Shown: positions 25,315-32,744, counted from the first letter of the stretch. The stretch is DNA of 33,544 bases from Pseudomonadota bacterium (GCA_022564115.1 JADFMB010000006.1:1-33544); one strand, 5' to 3'. Numbers and translations: made by a program. The notes: generated by a model from the letters alone, not told the origin.

Positions 25315-26342
25315 CGGCCGTGCCCGCCAAGCAGGCCGAACCTCGCCCCCGGTTCAAGCTCTATACCGTCGAGGAACTTGAAGCCCTGCCCGATCCGGTC
25401 TGGCTCATTGAGGGCTTGTTGCCGGAGGCCGCGCTGGCCGAGCTTTACGGAAAGCCGGGCGCAGGCAAGTCATTTCTAGCACTCGACTGGGTGTTGTCGA
25501 TCGCAGCGGGCATTGTCTGGCTAGGGCATTCCTTGAACCAGGCCGACGCGGTTTACGTCAGCGCCGAAGGCGGCAGCGGGCTCAAGAGCCGCTTCGCCGC
25601 GTGGCGGGCTGAGCACTCCGGCGCGAACCTGGACCAGGTGAGGTTCTTGAAGCAACCCGTCAACATGCTGGACCCTAATGACGTAAAAGCCCTAATTGCC
25701 GCAGTCCGACAAACTGAGCTCGATCCCGCCCTCGTTGTCATCGACACCCTGGCTCGCTGCTTCGGCGACGGTGACGAGAACTCTGCTAGGGATATGAATG
25801 CCTTCGTGGCGGGAACCGATCGGATCAAGACCGCCTTCCCACAAACCACCGTGCTGGTGGTCCACCATTGTGGCAAGAACCCTAGTCGCGGCGACCGGGG
25901 CAGCACGGCGCTCCCGGGGGCGACTGACACGGTGATGGTGCTAACCGCCTCGAACGGGGGAAGGTCCCTGACCCTGAAATGTGAGAAGCAGAAAGACTGG
26001 GAGCCGTTTGACAAGATCAACCTACGCCTCCAAGTCGTGGCACTAGACGATGGCAAGAACTCGTGCGTGATCGCGGCCCGGAAGATGCAGCTTGGCTTCT
26101 CGGGACCCGTGGGCAACGTAAGCGATGCCAAGGCGCTCGACGCGCTCCGCACATTCGGCACCGAGGGCACAACATATACCGACTGGATGACCGCCAGCGG
26201 GTTGAAGAAGTCCACCTTCAAGAACTCGTTGAAGCGATTGCTGAAAGCTGAACTGATGAAACCTGACAAGGAAAAAAAGCGTTATCGGGCCGCCGACAGC
26301 GCGGAGGGCCAGGGTCAAGGCCAGGGCCAAATGGCAGCATGA
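25311..26342 (+). CDS. RepA-like AAA ATPase / replicative helicase
   Basis: The product has 343 residues from the ATG at 25311, which overlaps the previous stop (ATGA). The RecA-fold ATPase has Walker A GKPGAGKS (47-54), VYVSAEGGSG, Walker B LVVIDTLAR (141-149) and VLVVHHCGK. These are the features of the hexameric RepA helicase group (AAA_25). After residue ~265 a winged-helix domain follows (AKALDALRTFG, WMTASGLKKSTFKNSLKRLL). The C-terminus carries a GQGQGQGQ run. The likely role is unwinding or loading at the island's own origin. No primase domain was seen in this protein. Confidence 0.85.
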   Translation: MTAVPAKQAEPRPRFKLYTVEELEALPDPVWLIEGLLPEAALAELYGKPGAGKSFLALDWVLSIAAGIVWLGHSLNQADAVYVSAEGGSGLKSRFAAWRAEHSGANLDQVRFLKQPVNMLDPNDVKALIAAVRQTELDPALVVIDTLARCFGDGDENSARDMNAFVAGTDRIKTAFPQTTVLVVHHCGKNPSRGDRGSTALPGATDTVMVLTASNGGRSLTLKCEKQKDWEPFDKINLRLQVVALDDGKNSCVIAARKMQLGFSGPVGNVSDAKALDALRTFGTEGTTYTDWMTASGLKKSTFKNSLKRLLKAELMKPDKEKKRYRAADSAEGQGQGQGQMAA

Positions 26343-26449
26343 GCCTTAGCCTTCCTATTGGGTCAAGGGCCAGGGTCACACGCGCCCTTTAGGGCGGTGA
26401 CCTGTTGACCCCAAAGGCCCACTTTGAAGAGAAAGCTACAGACACAAAC

Positions 26450-26698
26450 ATGAATAGAATGGAGACAATTCAGTCAGCAACGAAGCTTGCACTTTGCCAA
26501 TGGTGCGAGACGCCTTTCCTCCCCAAGGCAGTCGGCGGGCATACAAAGAAATTCTGTTCGGCCCAATGCAGAAACCGCTACCACGCCGCTGCCCGGAAGT
26601 GGGTGCAGAGAGCAGTCAGTGTCGGGTTGCTCTCGATTGCCGATTTGAAGGCGGTTCAGGTGTCGTGCACGACGCAAGGAAGTGCTAAATCAGCATAG
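26450..26698 (+). CDS. Small zinc-finger protein (CxxC/CxxxC)
   Basis: The product has 82 residues from the ATG at 26450. C16 and C19 (LCQWCETPF) and C36 and C40 (KFCSAQCRNRYH) form a treble-clef-like zinc ribbon, followed by a basic helix (HAAARKWVQRAV). Similar small proteins accompany replication genes on phages and islands, where they probably bind DNA. The start is uncertain: a TTG at 26405 has AGGGCGGTGA just before it and would add 15 residues, while the ATG has only a weak site. The interval 26343-26449 repeats the GGTCAAGGGCCAGGGTCA-like sequence that ends the helicase gene. Confidence 0.6.
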   Translation: MNRMETIQSATKLALCQWCETPFLPKAVGGHTKKFCSAQCRNRYHAAARKWVQRAVSVGLLSIADLKAVQVSCTTQGSAKSA

Positions 26699-26753
26699 GA
26701 TGGTGAGGAGGCGCAATGCTCTTAAACAGGAACACGGCGGCGATATTGTCGCT

Positions 26754-27356
26754 TCAATGCACCTCTAATCCCTCAGGCCGCTCCTCTGATAGCCATTTGA
26801 TCCAAAAATTCATCACCGATGTAAGAACATCGACAACTGTTCGACCGGTCCCTTCAATTATTAATCTTTCTTCCGTACGGTGTGTTACCGAGGAATCCGT
26901 GGCGAGTGTTACCGAGGACGACGATGCCGTTAGTCGGTCATTTGATGTGACACCGGTCACAGTTGCTTGCGGAACCGCCGTAAATTGTGAGCCGTTCGGA
27001 ACATTGACCACTTGGTGCTTGATAGCGTTAGCACTGATCCTCAGCACCCCAAGGTCCGGACATTCCTCAATAAGAAAATCCCTAAACTTTTCTTTGTTAC
27101 CAATCCCCGATAAATGCGGAGATTCATTTTCCGCATAATACTCGTACAACCGCTCCCAAAAGTGGAAAACGGCAACCATTGCGTTGGCTGCTTTATGCTG
27201 TGCTAGTTGATCGCCCATATAATCCTGATAGGACGGATCAACGTAGGTATCGAAGTACCATTGTGGCTCAGATAACAACTTTTTTGCCTCTCGGTTCCAC
27301 TTCCGGGGCACAGCTTCTTCGGTCTTCACGCCAGAATAGTATAATAATACAATCAC
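26754..27356 (-). CDS. Cargo protein of unknown function (200 aa)
   Basis: The product is soluble and rich in Tyr and Trp: SEPQWYFDTYVDPSYQDY, AANAMVAVFHFWERLYEYYAE, KFRDFLIEECPDLGVL and SANAIKHQV. The first ~125 residues look like a compact helical domain, followed by a Thr/Ser-rich region and a final helix (VVDVLTSVMNFWIKWLSEE). The segment before SANAIKH recalls the helical domains of abortive-infection-type proteins, but I cannot name a family. Both possible starts are GTG (27356, or 27329 just before KTEEAV), neither with a good ribosome site. It is the last gene of the minus-strand arm, and AT-richer than the core. Confidence 0.6.
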   Translation of the reverse strand: MIVLLYYSGVKTEEAVPRKWNREAKKLLSEPQWYFDTYVDPSYQDYMGDQLAQHKAANAMVAVFHFWERLYEYYAENESPHLSGIGNKEKFRDFLIEECPDLGVLRISANAIKHQVVNVPNGSQFTAVPQATVTGVTSNDRLTASSSSVTLATDSSVTHRTEERLIIEGTGRTVVDVLTSVMNFWIKWLSEERPEGLEVH

Positions 27357-27360
27357 CGTA

Positions 27361-27383
27361 GGGGGGTGTTATTTCGACCCCCC
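27361..27383. other. GGGGGGT/ACCCCCC hairpin between two cargo genes
   Basis: GGGGGGT (27361-27367) pairs perfectly with ACCCCCC (27377-27383) across nine bases. It lies between the stop of the 148-aa gene and the start of the 200-aa gene. No T-run follows on either strand, so it is not a standard terminator. It may lower read-through or protect mRNA ends. Confidence 0.5.
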
Positions 27384-27426
27384 ACCCCCGCGAAACCACA
27401 CCCCGGCCCGGGTTCAATTAAGCCCA

Positions 27427-27873
27427 TCATTTCCCAAAAACAGAATCCATAATCCGGTAGAACGTAGGTTCCTTAGGTTTTCCCGCGTTATCGATTAAGG
27501 TCTGCATGTTGGAATAATCCGTTCTTTCCGTAATGATTAGCTTCTTCTTTGTGCTGACTTCAAAAAAAATGGGTTCTGCCCCTTTTACTCGGTAGCCAGA
27601 ATCAATGGCTTCAATATCAGAAATCAACCTAGGGGCAATGCTTTTTCCGTCTTCGGTGAAATGCTCCGGGATTAGTGTGATTGTCTTGTGGGTCTTGTTG
27701 AAATTTAGATGGAGAGTCCAAGGAGTGATTGGGGTTTTTCCATTGGCGAAATACCCTATTACATACCCGACAATCCGAATGACGGAATTTTCATGCATTG
27801 CATACATGGCTTGACCGTCTTTGCAGATGTAAAGGCTCCAACGATAGCCAAAGATTTTGCTTAATAGGCTCAC
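27427..27873 (-). CDS. Cargo protein of unknown function (148 aa)
   Basis: The product is predicted as beta-rich: WSLYICKDGQAMYAM, WTLHLNFNKTHKTITLIPEHF, EPIFFEVSTKKKLIITERTDYSN. There is no signal peptide or clear membrane segment, although VIRIVGYVIGYF is hydrophobic. Codon use and base composition are clearly AT-richer than the core genes, which indicates transfer. The start is GTG at 27873, without a strong ribosome site. It follows the secreted-protein gene by 87 bases in the same direction, so co-transcription is likely. No family recognised. Confidence 0.55.
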   Translation of the reverse strand: MSLLSKIFGYRWSLYICKDGQAMYAMHENSVIRIVGYVIGYFANGKTPITPWTLHLNFNKTHKTITLIPEHFTEDGKSIAPRLISDIEAIDSGYRVKGAEPIFFEVSTKKKLIITERTDYSNMQTLIDNAGKPKEPTFYRIMDSVFGK

Positions 27874-27889
27874 GGAATTTTTCTTATCT

Positions 27890-28003
27890 TCATTGGTTGC
27901 CGTGTTGCTTAATGAGTTCGTTGGCGGCGTGGCAAATGTCGAGGGTAGAGATCAAGTGCTCATTCCCTATTGCAATCCGGTAGGACATTCCAACGACGCA
28001 CAT
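27890..28003 (-). pseudogene. Short frame resembling the start of a small island-protein family
   Basis: In a frame different from both neighbours, the interval encodes 37 residues (or 32 from the ATG at 27988) ending LDICHAANELIKQHGNQ. The pattern DI-x-x-A-A-x-x-L-I-x-x-H-G is like the opening of a family of small alphaproteobacterial proteins that normally continue for some 40 more residues. Here a TGA stops it. It overlaps the end of the 125-aa gene by 44 bases. It is either a tiny overlapping gene or, more likely, a decayed remnant. Confidence 0.25.
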
Positions 28004-28337
28004 AATCCCATATTGCCCTACATTCTACGTACATGATGAATGCGGTTAAAGCTGGCTCCTCCATACCATTAAAAGGGAACGCTGCGACGTGGAGTTCATC
28101 TTGAACTCCGTTGAAGCGGGCATGGTAGGTCACTCCACCAGCATGGCCTCGCATCCCAGTCGTTGCAGAGTGATTAAAGTCCCCCCAACGCAGAAGAAAT
28201 GTTTGTCGATGTGTTTCCCCGATGTAGACGACATCTTGATCTACCGGATCAGCATTGCCGGTGATGTCCGCCCATATCAACGTCGGCAAAAGGATAAGGA
28301 AGGCGGCAACACCGACGCCTAGTAACCTGCCCGTCAT
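27960..28337 (-). CDS. Exported cargo protein, possibly a degenerate nuclease-like fold (125 aa)
   Basis: A clear signal peptide (MTGRLLGVGVAAFLILLPTLIWA) leaves a mature domain of about 100 residues. Its start, DITGNADPVDQDVVYIGE, recalls thermonuclease-like (SNase) proteins, which usually have G-x-A-x-x-V-D-G-D-T-x-x-I. The catalytic Arg and Glu of that family are not recognisable, so this is a weak resemblance only. Two cysteines (VEC and PDC) lie near the end and could form a disulfide outside the cytoplasm. The ATG overlaps the stop of the beta-helix membrane protein by four bases (ATGA), so the two are translated together and probably act together in the envelope. Confidence 0.55.
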   Translation of the reverse strand: MTGRLLGVGVAAFLILLPTLIWADITGNADPVDQDVVYIGETHRQTFLLRWGDFNHSATTGMRGHAGGVTYHARFNGVQDELHVAAFPFNGMEEPALTAFIMYVECRAIWDYVRRWNVLPDCNRE

Positions 28338-29464
28338 TGAACCTTAAATCGTTTTCGGATTGCGAAGATCGACATTGCCAAGAATAGGTCACAGACAAGC
28401 CCCTGAATAACCGTGGCCGTCTGCCACCAGCCATTTGCGGCGGTAACTAACGTTCGGGCGCTGAAAATTCCGCCGGGGTTAATCATGGACTGCAATGGCA
28501 AAAAGAAAGCCCGCGCCTTCTCTGCGCTCAACTCCGGTCCAACCAACCCGGAACGCCAACCGACATAAACCCCCGAGTTTTCTTTCAGGCCCAATACAAC
28601 GGCTTCACCCCAAAACGATGTCACAGACATCAACAGATATAAGCCAACGGCCAACAGGAATGGCCGCGCCGCCGCCCGCCCGTAATCCGAAATCGCCCCG
28701 TAAAGCCAACTGACCACGAAATTGGTGCCGGTGTCGGTTTCCTGTTCAGATGCCAGTTCCAAGGCCCTCATACGAGATGCCTCTGGAACGTTTTCCAGCT
28801 TTCGCATATGCGCCCGAAGGTTTCGGTATTGTTGCGGCCCCTTAAACAGTTTCGACGCGCTGTGTCTTGTTGGCCATTTAACCTCCGTGAACGTTACCGA
28901 ACCCGTGAATGGATTTTCACTGTCCGGGGCCGGGCAAATGACTGAACGAATGGTGCCGCCGGTGACTGTGAAATCCCCAAGGACGCCATGCCCCAACATC
29001 AAGGTTCCAACAAGGCAATCGTTTAGGATCAGGTTGTTGTGGATGCCAACTACATTGAGGGTTCCGATAAAACAATCGCTGATTGTCGTATCGCGATTTG
29101 CTGTTTCAAGTATTAGGGACCGAATTCCGGCACCGGATAAACTAAACGGAGAAAATTCAGAAACGTTGAGTTCCCAATAATTTGGAATTGCGCTCTTGCT
29201 TATTTTGTTGGTTTTTGGGGATTGGGAAAATGAAAGGTCAAGCGAACTGGTTCCTCCGAATGGGCGAAGATTCATGTTTACTGGTTGGGGGCTATTTCCC
29301 AATTGGAGAATTTCCTCAATTGTTTTTGTCTTACCCTCAGGGTCACCAGCAGCCTTATATGGTTTAAAAATGCTGGCCGAACCAAATCCTTTAATATCGG
29401 CAGGAACCACAGGTTCCACGCACCACGCTTCAAACTCGTCTATCGAAGTCTTGAATTTAGCCAT
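28334..29464 (-). CDS. Beta-helix membrane protein with two C-terminal membrane segments
   Basis: The product has 376 residues from the ATG at 29464; a TTG at 29497 would add 11. Residues ~100-195 form a repetitive strand region: LILETANRDTTISDCFIGTLNV is echoed by LILNDCLVGTLML and then VTGGTIRSVIC, as in pentapeptide or right-handed beta-helix proteins. A helical segment follows (QQYRNLRAHMRKLENVPEASRMRALELASEQE, 211-242), a type often joined to membrane anchors in bacterial pentapeptide proteins. Membrane segments lie at ~266-285 and ~350-368, separated by FFLPLQSMINPGG, which could form a re-entrant or pore loop. The stop overlaps the next gene's start. I know no function; a ligand- or surface-sensing channel-like effector is conceivable. 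Confidence 0.6.
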   Translation of the reverse strand: MAKFKTSIDEFEAWCVEPVVPADIKGFGSASIFKPYKAAGDPEGKTKTIEEILQLGNSPQPVNMNLRPFGGTSSLDLSFSQSPKTNKISKSAIPNYWELNVSEFSPFSLSGAGIRSLILETANRDTTISDCFIGTLNVVGIHNNLILNDCLVGTLMLGHGVLGDFTVTGGTIRSVICPAPDSENPFTGSVTFTEVKWPTRHSASKLFKGPQQYRNLRAHMRKLENVPEASRMRALELASEQETDTGTNFVVSWLYGAISDYGRAAARPFLLAVGLYLLMSVTSFWGEAVVLGLKENSGVYVGWRSGLVGPELSAEKARAFFLPLQSMINPGGIFSARTLVTAANGWWQTATVIQGLVCDLFLAMSIFAIRKRFKVQ

Positions 29465-29592
29465 GTCCCCCGCCGGTGATGTTCTTGATTCCGTCAACGT
29501 CTAGCCACCAGCTTACCGCCCCTATCCCGATTTATGTAGGCGCAAATTCGTTACTGTGGGTTGTAGGGTGGCACTTTAATCGGGCCTCGTTT

Positions 29593-29603
29593 TGGTAGTA
29601 CCA
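29593..29603. promoter_or_regulatory. TGGTA-G-TACCA palindrome in the divergent cargo promoter region
   Basis: An 11-base palindrome lies between the two divergent cargo arms, 28 bases before the plus-strand gene. A weak promoter for that gene, TTACTG with an 18-base spacer and TTTAAT (about 29551-29580), is just upstream. The palindrome could be an operator. The rest of 29465-29630 shows no other convincing element. Confidence 0.35.
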
Positions 29604-29630
29604 TTGGGGGGATGTGCGAGGGAGGGGGTA

Positions 29631-30329
29631 ATGTTCGGGCAAAAGAAAGAAGGCAAAAAAAAGCAAAGGTGGTTCTTTAGGTGGTTCTTTAAGGTCGAAA
29701 GCCTCGATGATGCTCATGACGCGATGAAGATCGCGTATCAGACATTCTATGCATTAGCCGCAATTCAAGGGGTCATCATTGGCTTTCTGGCTGTGTTATG
29801 GAATACACCCGCAACTAATCTTGCTGATCCGGTCTTTATGGTGTTTTTGGCTTGGCTGATTCATTTACGCCAAAGCAGGACCGCAGCGACACTTCTAATG
29901 ATCTACGCAATCCCTATTGGCTTCTTGACGCTGATGTCACGCTTAGGAATACCCCATGACTTTAGCTTTGGGGGGAAGAATATCATTTTAGCGGCTTTAG
30001 CAATCTACGGGGCCTACAAAGGAATTCAGGGAACTTTTAAATTTCATGCGCTATCAAAAACTGAGGTCATTTGGAAAAACGTTCTGATCCAAACAGGCAT
30101 AATCACGATCTATGTGGTTCTTTGTATAGTTGTTGTGTTCTTGATGAGTTTCGTTCCTGCTTTTGAGCCTTATTTTTGGGGGACCGGGGCGCAAGAACCT
30201 TTACCAGACGAAATACTTGGCTTCATAGTGTTAACGCCTGGTGCCGCCGTTATCGTCGCCGGTGTTTTCCGTATTCTTCCTGGAACACGAACACGCGAAA
30301 TCGTACTTCGCGATCAGTCTGACACTTAA
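29631..30329 (+). CDS. Multi-pass membrane protein of unknown function (232 aa)
   Basis: The start is the ATG at 29631, preceded by the strong site GGAGGGGGTA; the frame upstream is less likely. A very basic cytoplasmic N-terminus (GQKKEGKKKQRWFFRWFFKVE) is followed by about six hydrophobic segments: YALAAIQGVIIGFLAVLW, VFMVFLAWLIHL, LLMIYAIPIGFLTLM, IILAALAIYGAYKGI, IITIYVVLCIVVVFLMSFV and IVLTPGAAVIVAGVFRI. No transporter motif is visible. The WFFRWFFK segment comes from a perfect 12-base tandem repeat. It is AT-rich, divergent from the beta-helix gene, and followed after 29 bases by a small exported protein. Confidence 0.65.
   Translation: MFGQKKEGKKKQRWFFRWFFKVESLDDAHDAMKIAYQTFYALAAIQGVIIGFLAVLWNTPATNLADPVFMVFLAWLIHLRQSRTAATLLMIYAIPIGFLTLMSRLGIPHDFSFGGKNIILAALAIYGAYKGIQGTFKFHALSKTEVIWKNVLIQTGIITIYVVLCIVVVFLMSFVPAFEPYFWGTGAQEPLPDEILGFIVLTPGAAVIVAGVFRILPGTRTREIVLRDQSDT
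29668..29691 (+). repeat. 12-base tandem repeat in the membrane-protein gene
   Basis: GGTGGTTCTTTA occurs twice in a row (29668-29679, 29680-29691). The repeat keeps the frame and doubles the W-F-F motif at the membrane interface of the basic N-terminus. Confidence 0.9.
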
Positions 30330-30358
30330 CCGCCCATAGCTAATACAGGGAAGGAAAA

Positions 30359-30676
30359 ATGAAACCCATCATACTAGCGGCGCTGGTCGGGGTGCTGGTC
30401 AGTGGGCAGTTAATAGCAGCAGAATTGAAAGAAAAGCCCTCCGGCATTCCGGTCTTATGGGTCGGGGATGGGAAATCTTTTGATACGGCCATTTTCTTCA
30501 TATCCGCCCGTAGCCAGTCGGAAGCCGTACTGCTTGAGTATGTGCACCTAAAGAAGAATGGTCAGAAACCTTTGGGGCAAAGCCTGATTTATAAAGATGG
30601 CAAAAGGTTTCATGTTCATGAAACGGAACGCGGCAAAATGTATTTTCGTCTACCTTCAAGCGATGAATTGAAATAA
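30359..30676 (+). CDS. Small exported protein of unknown function (105 aa)
   Basis: A signal peptide (MKPIILAALVGVLVSGQLIAA) precedes a mature domain of about 84 residues, predicted beta-rich: GIPVLWVGDGKSFDTAIFFIS, EAVLLEYVHLKKNGQK, SLIYKDGKRFHVHETERGKMYFRL. There are no cysteines, so it is not a lipoprotein. GGGAAGGAAAA gives a good ribosome site. It lies 29 bases after the membrane-protein gene in the same direction, so the pair is a likely operon with one membrane and one exported product. Family not recognised. Confidence 0.65.
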   Translation: MKPIILAALVGVLVSGQLIAAELKEKPSGIPVLWVGDGKSFDTAIFFISARSQSEAVLLEYVHLKKNGQKPLGQSLIYKDGKRFHVHETERGKMYFRLPSSDELK

Positions 30677-31153
30677 TCGAACAGCCTTTAAGAGGCCCTC
30701 TACAAGCCCCTCAGAGCGCCCGTGGTGCGCATTAGCAATCCCAAGTGCTCAAGGTAGCCCCCATTTTGGCGTTTTGAAAAAAGTCTAAGGTTTCTGCGGG
30801 GTCCAGATGGCGGCTTGGGCGAAGAAAAACGGCCCCGGCTCTTTCCCGCGTCACGGGGTCGGGGATGGCTTCCAGTTTTTCACCAAAGCCGTTCTTGCGA
30901 AGGGTGCCGGGTGCCGCCGGATCAAATCCTCGATCACCTCAATACCTATTTTAGCCAGCAGTGCGAACGGTGGACCCATGCTAAAGTGGCTTGTCACGTT
31001 CTAAGCCTCTCAGGTCGGAGATGATGTCCGCTATACCCCGAAAGCGGACATTCTGAGGGTAGTCGCAAAAGGTCCGCTTATGACCCAAAGCGGACATTCG
31101 TCAAATTTTGTGATTTAGCAGGTATGTGCAGAAAAGAAGTGGTTTCCAAACCC
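30677..31153. other. Gene-poor stretch with decayed coding remnants
   Basis: This 477-base interval separates the small exported protein from the caspase-like gene. No frame here has a good start. On the minus strand one frame (about 30732-30960) reads GTLRKNGFGEKLEAIPDPV and then RAGAVFLRPSRHLDP in a protein-like way. An overlapping frame reads LAKIGIEVIEDLIRRHPAPF just upstream, which suggests a frameshifted remnant of a lost gene. The right part has the two palindromes listed separately. No terminator with a T-run was found. Confidence 0.35.
31024..31095. repeat. Pair of GTCCGCTT-type palindromes
   Basis: The first palindrome, ATGTCCGCT (31024-31032) with AGCGGACAT (31043-31051), has a 10-base loop. 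The second, GTCCGCTT (31072-31079) with AAGCGGAC (31088-31095), has an 8-base loop. Both share the GTCCGCTT core seen, as I recall, as dispersed intergenic repeats in proteobacteria. They lie just beyond the 3' end of the caspase-like gene, where such elements often sit. They may be an immobile repeat family or transcript-end hairpins. Confidence 0.7.
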
Positions 31154-32683
31154 TCATTTCTTCCGCACGAATATGAAGTCGCCGCCGTCGTGACCGGCCT
31201 GGCGAACATCGCCATATTCCGGCGTCTGCTTGGCGGCAAGCATTACCGGGCGGCGCATCTTGTTGAACATCGTGGTCCCGTCTATGACCGACGCATTATC
31301 GCGAAGGACATCCATGAACGCTTTGGCAAAGGGCGAGTGGCCACTGCCGCCCATATCGACAACAGGCTCCAATCCGCCGGACGTGAGGACCACTCGCGCC
31401 CATTTCTTCGCCATCCGCTGCCAATAATCATCACCCCGCTTCGGCGACTTCGTGCGGGAGCCACGGACAAGTGAGCCGGAAAAGCAACTGTCCGCAACCA
31501 CCATCACGTGCTTCGCACTTAACCCTTTCAGAGTGTCAGTAATAGTCGCGTTGGAAATCCAACCGCTCCGCCGGTGCTGCTCCGCCTCGACGGGTTGCCA
31601 GTAGCCCCGATCCACTTCTTCGTCCAGCACCCCGTGACCGGCGTAATAAATCAAAAGGTTGTCATTTGGCCCAAGGGCCTCCCGGTATTTGTCGAGCGCA
31701 TCGAGAATATCGCTACGGGATGGATTGATTAGCTGCTTCACCGTGAAGCCGTAATCGTCTTTCAGCAACTTGGCCACTGCCCTCGCGTCTTTGGCTGCCG
31801 TTTTCAGCTTGGGCAGGTACTTGTACTTGTTGATGCCGATGACCAGCGCGTGGTAGTTGCCGAAATCGATGCCGCCCAAGGCCAAGCGAGAAATATCTCC
31901 GCCCGCCTGACCGGCCGGGGTCCGCTCCGCAAGAGCCTGTCTCAGGCGCGCGATTTCGGCTATACGCGCCTTTGCTTCCTTTGCCCTGCTGCGTTCCTCC
32001 CCTTCCGCCTTCCGTTTTTCTTCTTCCTTGAGAAGGCGCTCGGATTCTAATTGGGCGCCCGTTCTCGCCACCGTGGTGGATGCTAGTGCTGAACCTTGAA
32101 CATCGGATCCGCCGGTGCTGGCGGCAACGGGTGACCCGCCGAGTTTAGCGATCAGACTGCGATCAGCGTTGAACCATTGGGTAAACGAATTGAATGCGTC
32201 GGCCAAGGCTTGCTCGGTATCGGCGATAAGCCCCGAATTCCCGCCCCTGTTCTCATATTTTTTGAGGATGTTGCCCTCCACGTCCATGAAAGTCACCGAA
32301 ATCATGCCGGATGCCCTGTCAATCAGCATGGTCAATGAATAATTCGTGCGCCCGTCAATGATGGCGATTAGATCGGCTCCCAGTTTTTTCGCTTCCTGTC
32401 TGCTTGTGGCGGTCTTAACCGTAGCGAAGCGACTGCCAAAAAAATCCTGGATTGCTTTCACGATCACGCCGCCGCTCCAATCATGTGCCGCCGCGAAGTT
32501 CGAGGTGAACATGAGCGCCAAATTATATTTGGAATAGGGTGATTGGATGACCGGTCCCACGCTTTCAAATTCGATGGGTGGCTTAACATAGCCCGGCTGT
32601 TGATTGTAGGTTGACCCCAATTCGCAGGCGGTTGTCGCGATGGTGAGAATAACAATCGCAAACGCCGAACGGATCTTGTTCAT
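31154..32683 (-). CDS. Caspase-like (peptidase C14) lipoprotein
   Basis: The product has 509 residues. A lipoprotein signal ends at C20 (ATTAC followed by E, which predicts outer-membrane sorting). Residues ~35-170 form an alpha/beta domain with LGADLIAIIDGR and VTFMDVEGNIL, like small lipoprotein domains of unknown role. A charged coiled coil follows (about 213-255, ESERLLKEEEKRKAEGEE onwards). The caspase domain occupies ~275-509: HALVIGINKYKYL, catalytic His in LIYYAGHGVLDE and catalytic Cys in VMVVADSCFSGSL. Both catalytic residues are present, so it is probably an active Arg/Lys- or Asp-specific protease facing the periplasm. AAGGAGG with AGGGGG precede the ATG. Its gene follows that of an exported protein of a tandem pair on the same strand. 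Confidence 0.88.
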   Translation of the reverse strand: MNKIRSAFAIVILTIATTACELGSTYNQQPGYVKPPIEFESVGPVIQSPYSKYNLALMFTSNFAAAHDWSGGVIVKAIQDFFGSRFATVKTATSRQEAKKLGADLIAIIDGRTNYSLTMLIDRASGMISVTFMDVEGNILKKYENRGGNSGLIADTEQALADAFNSFTQWFNADRSLIAKLGGSPVAASTGGSDVQGSALASTTVARTGAQLESERLLKEEEKRKAEGEERSRAKEAKARIAEIARLRQALAERTPAGQAGGDISRLALGGIDFGNYHALVIGINKYKYLPKLKTAAKDARAVAKLLKDDYGFTVKQLINPSRSDILDALDKYREALGPNDNLLIYYAGHGVLDEEVDRGYWQPVEAEQHRRSGWISNATITDTLKGLSAKHVMVVADSCFSGSLVRGSRTKSPKRGDDYWQRMAKKWARVVLTSGGLEPVVDMGGSGHSPFAKAFMDVLRDNASVIDGTTMFNKMRRPVMLAAKQTPEYGDVRQAGHDGGDFIFVRKK

Positions 32684-32744
32684 GAACCCCCTGCCTCCTT
32701 GACCATAGAATTCCTATCCGCGCCCAAAGACATGGCCGGGCCGA

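Noticed and set aside
26716-27138. Plus-strand frame of 140 codons with a good GGAGG ribosome site
   Set aside because: It is antisense to the 200-aa minus-strand gene, whose product is far more protein-like (Tyr/Trp-rich helices). Its own product is low in charged residues and looks random. The ribosome site may belong to a lost gene whose first ~12 codons remain.
30807-31024. Two plus-strand frames of 65 and 69 codons
   Set aside because: No ribosome site, no recognisable domain, and the opposite strand has the more protein-like remnants.
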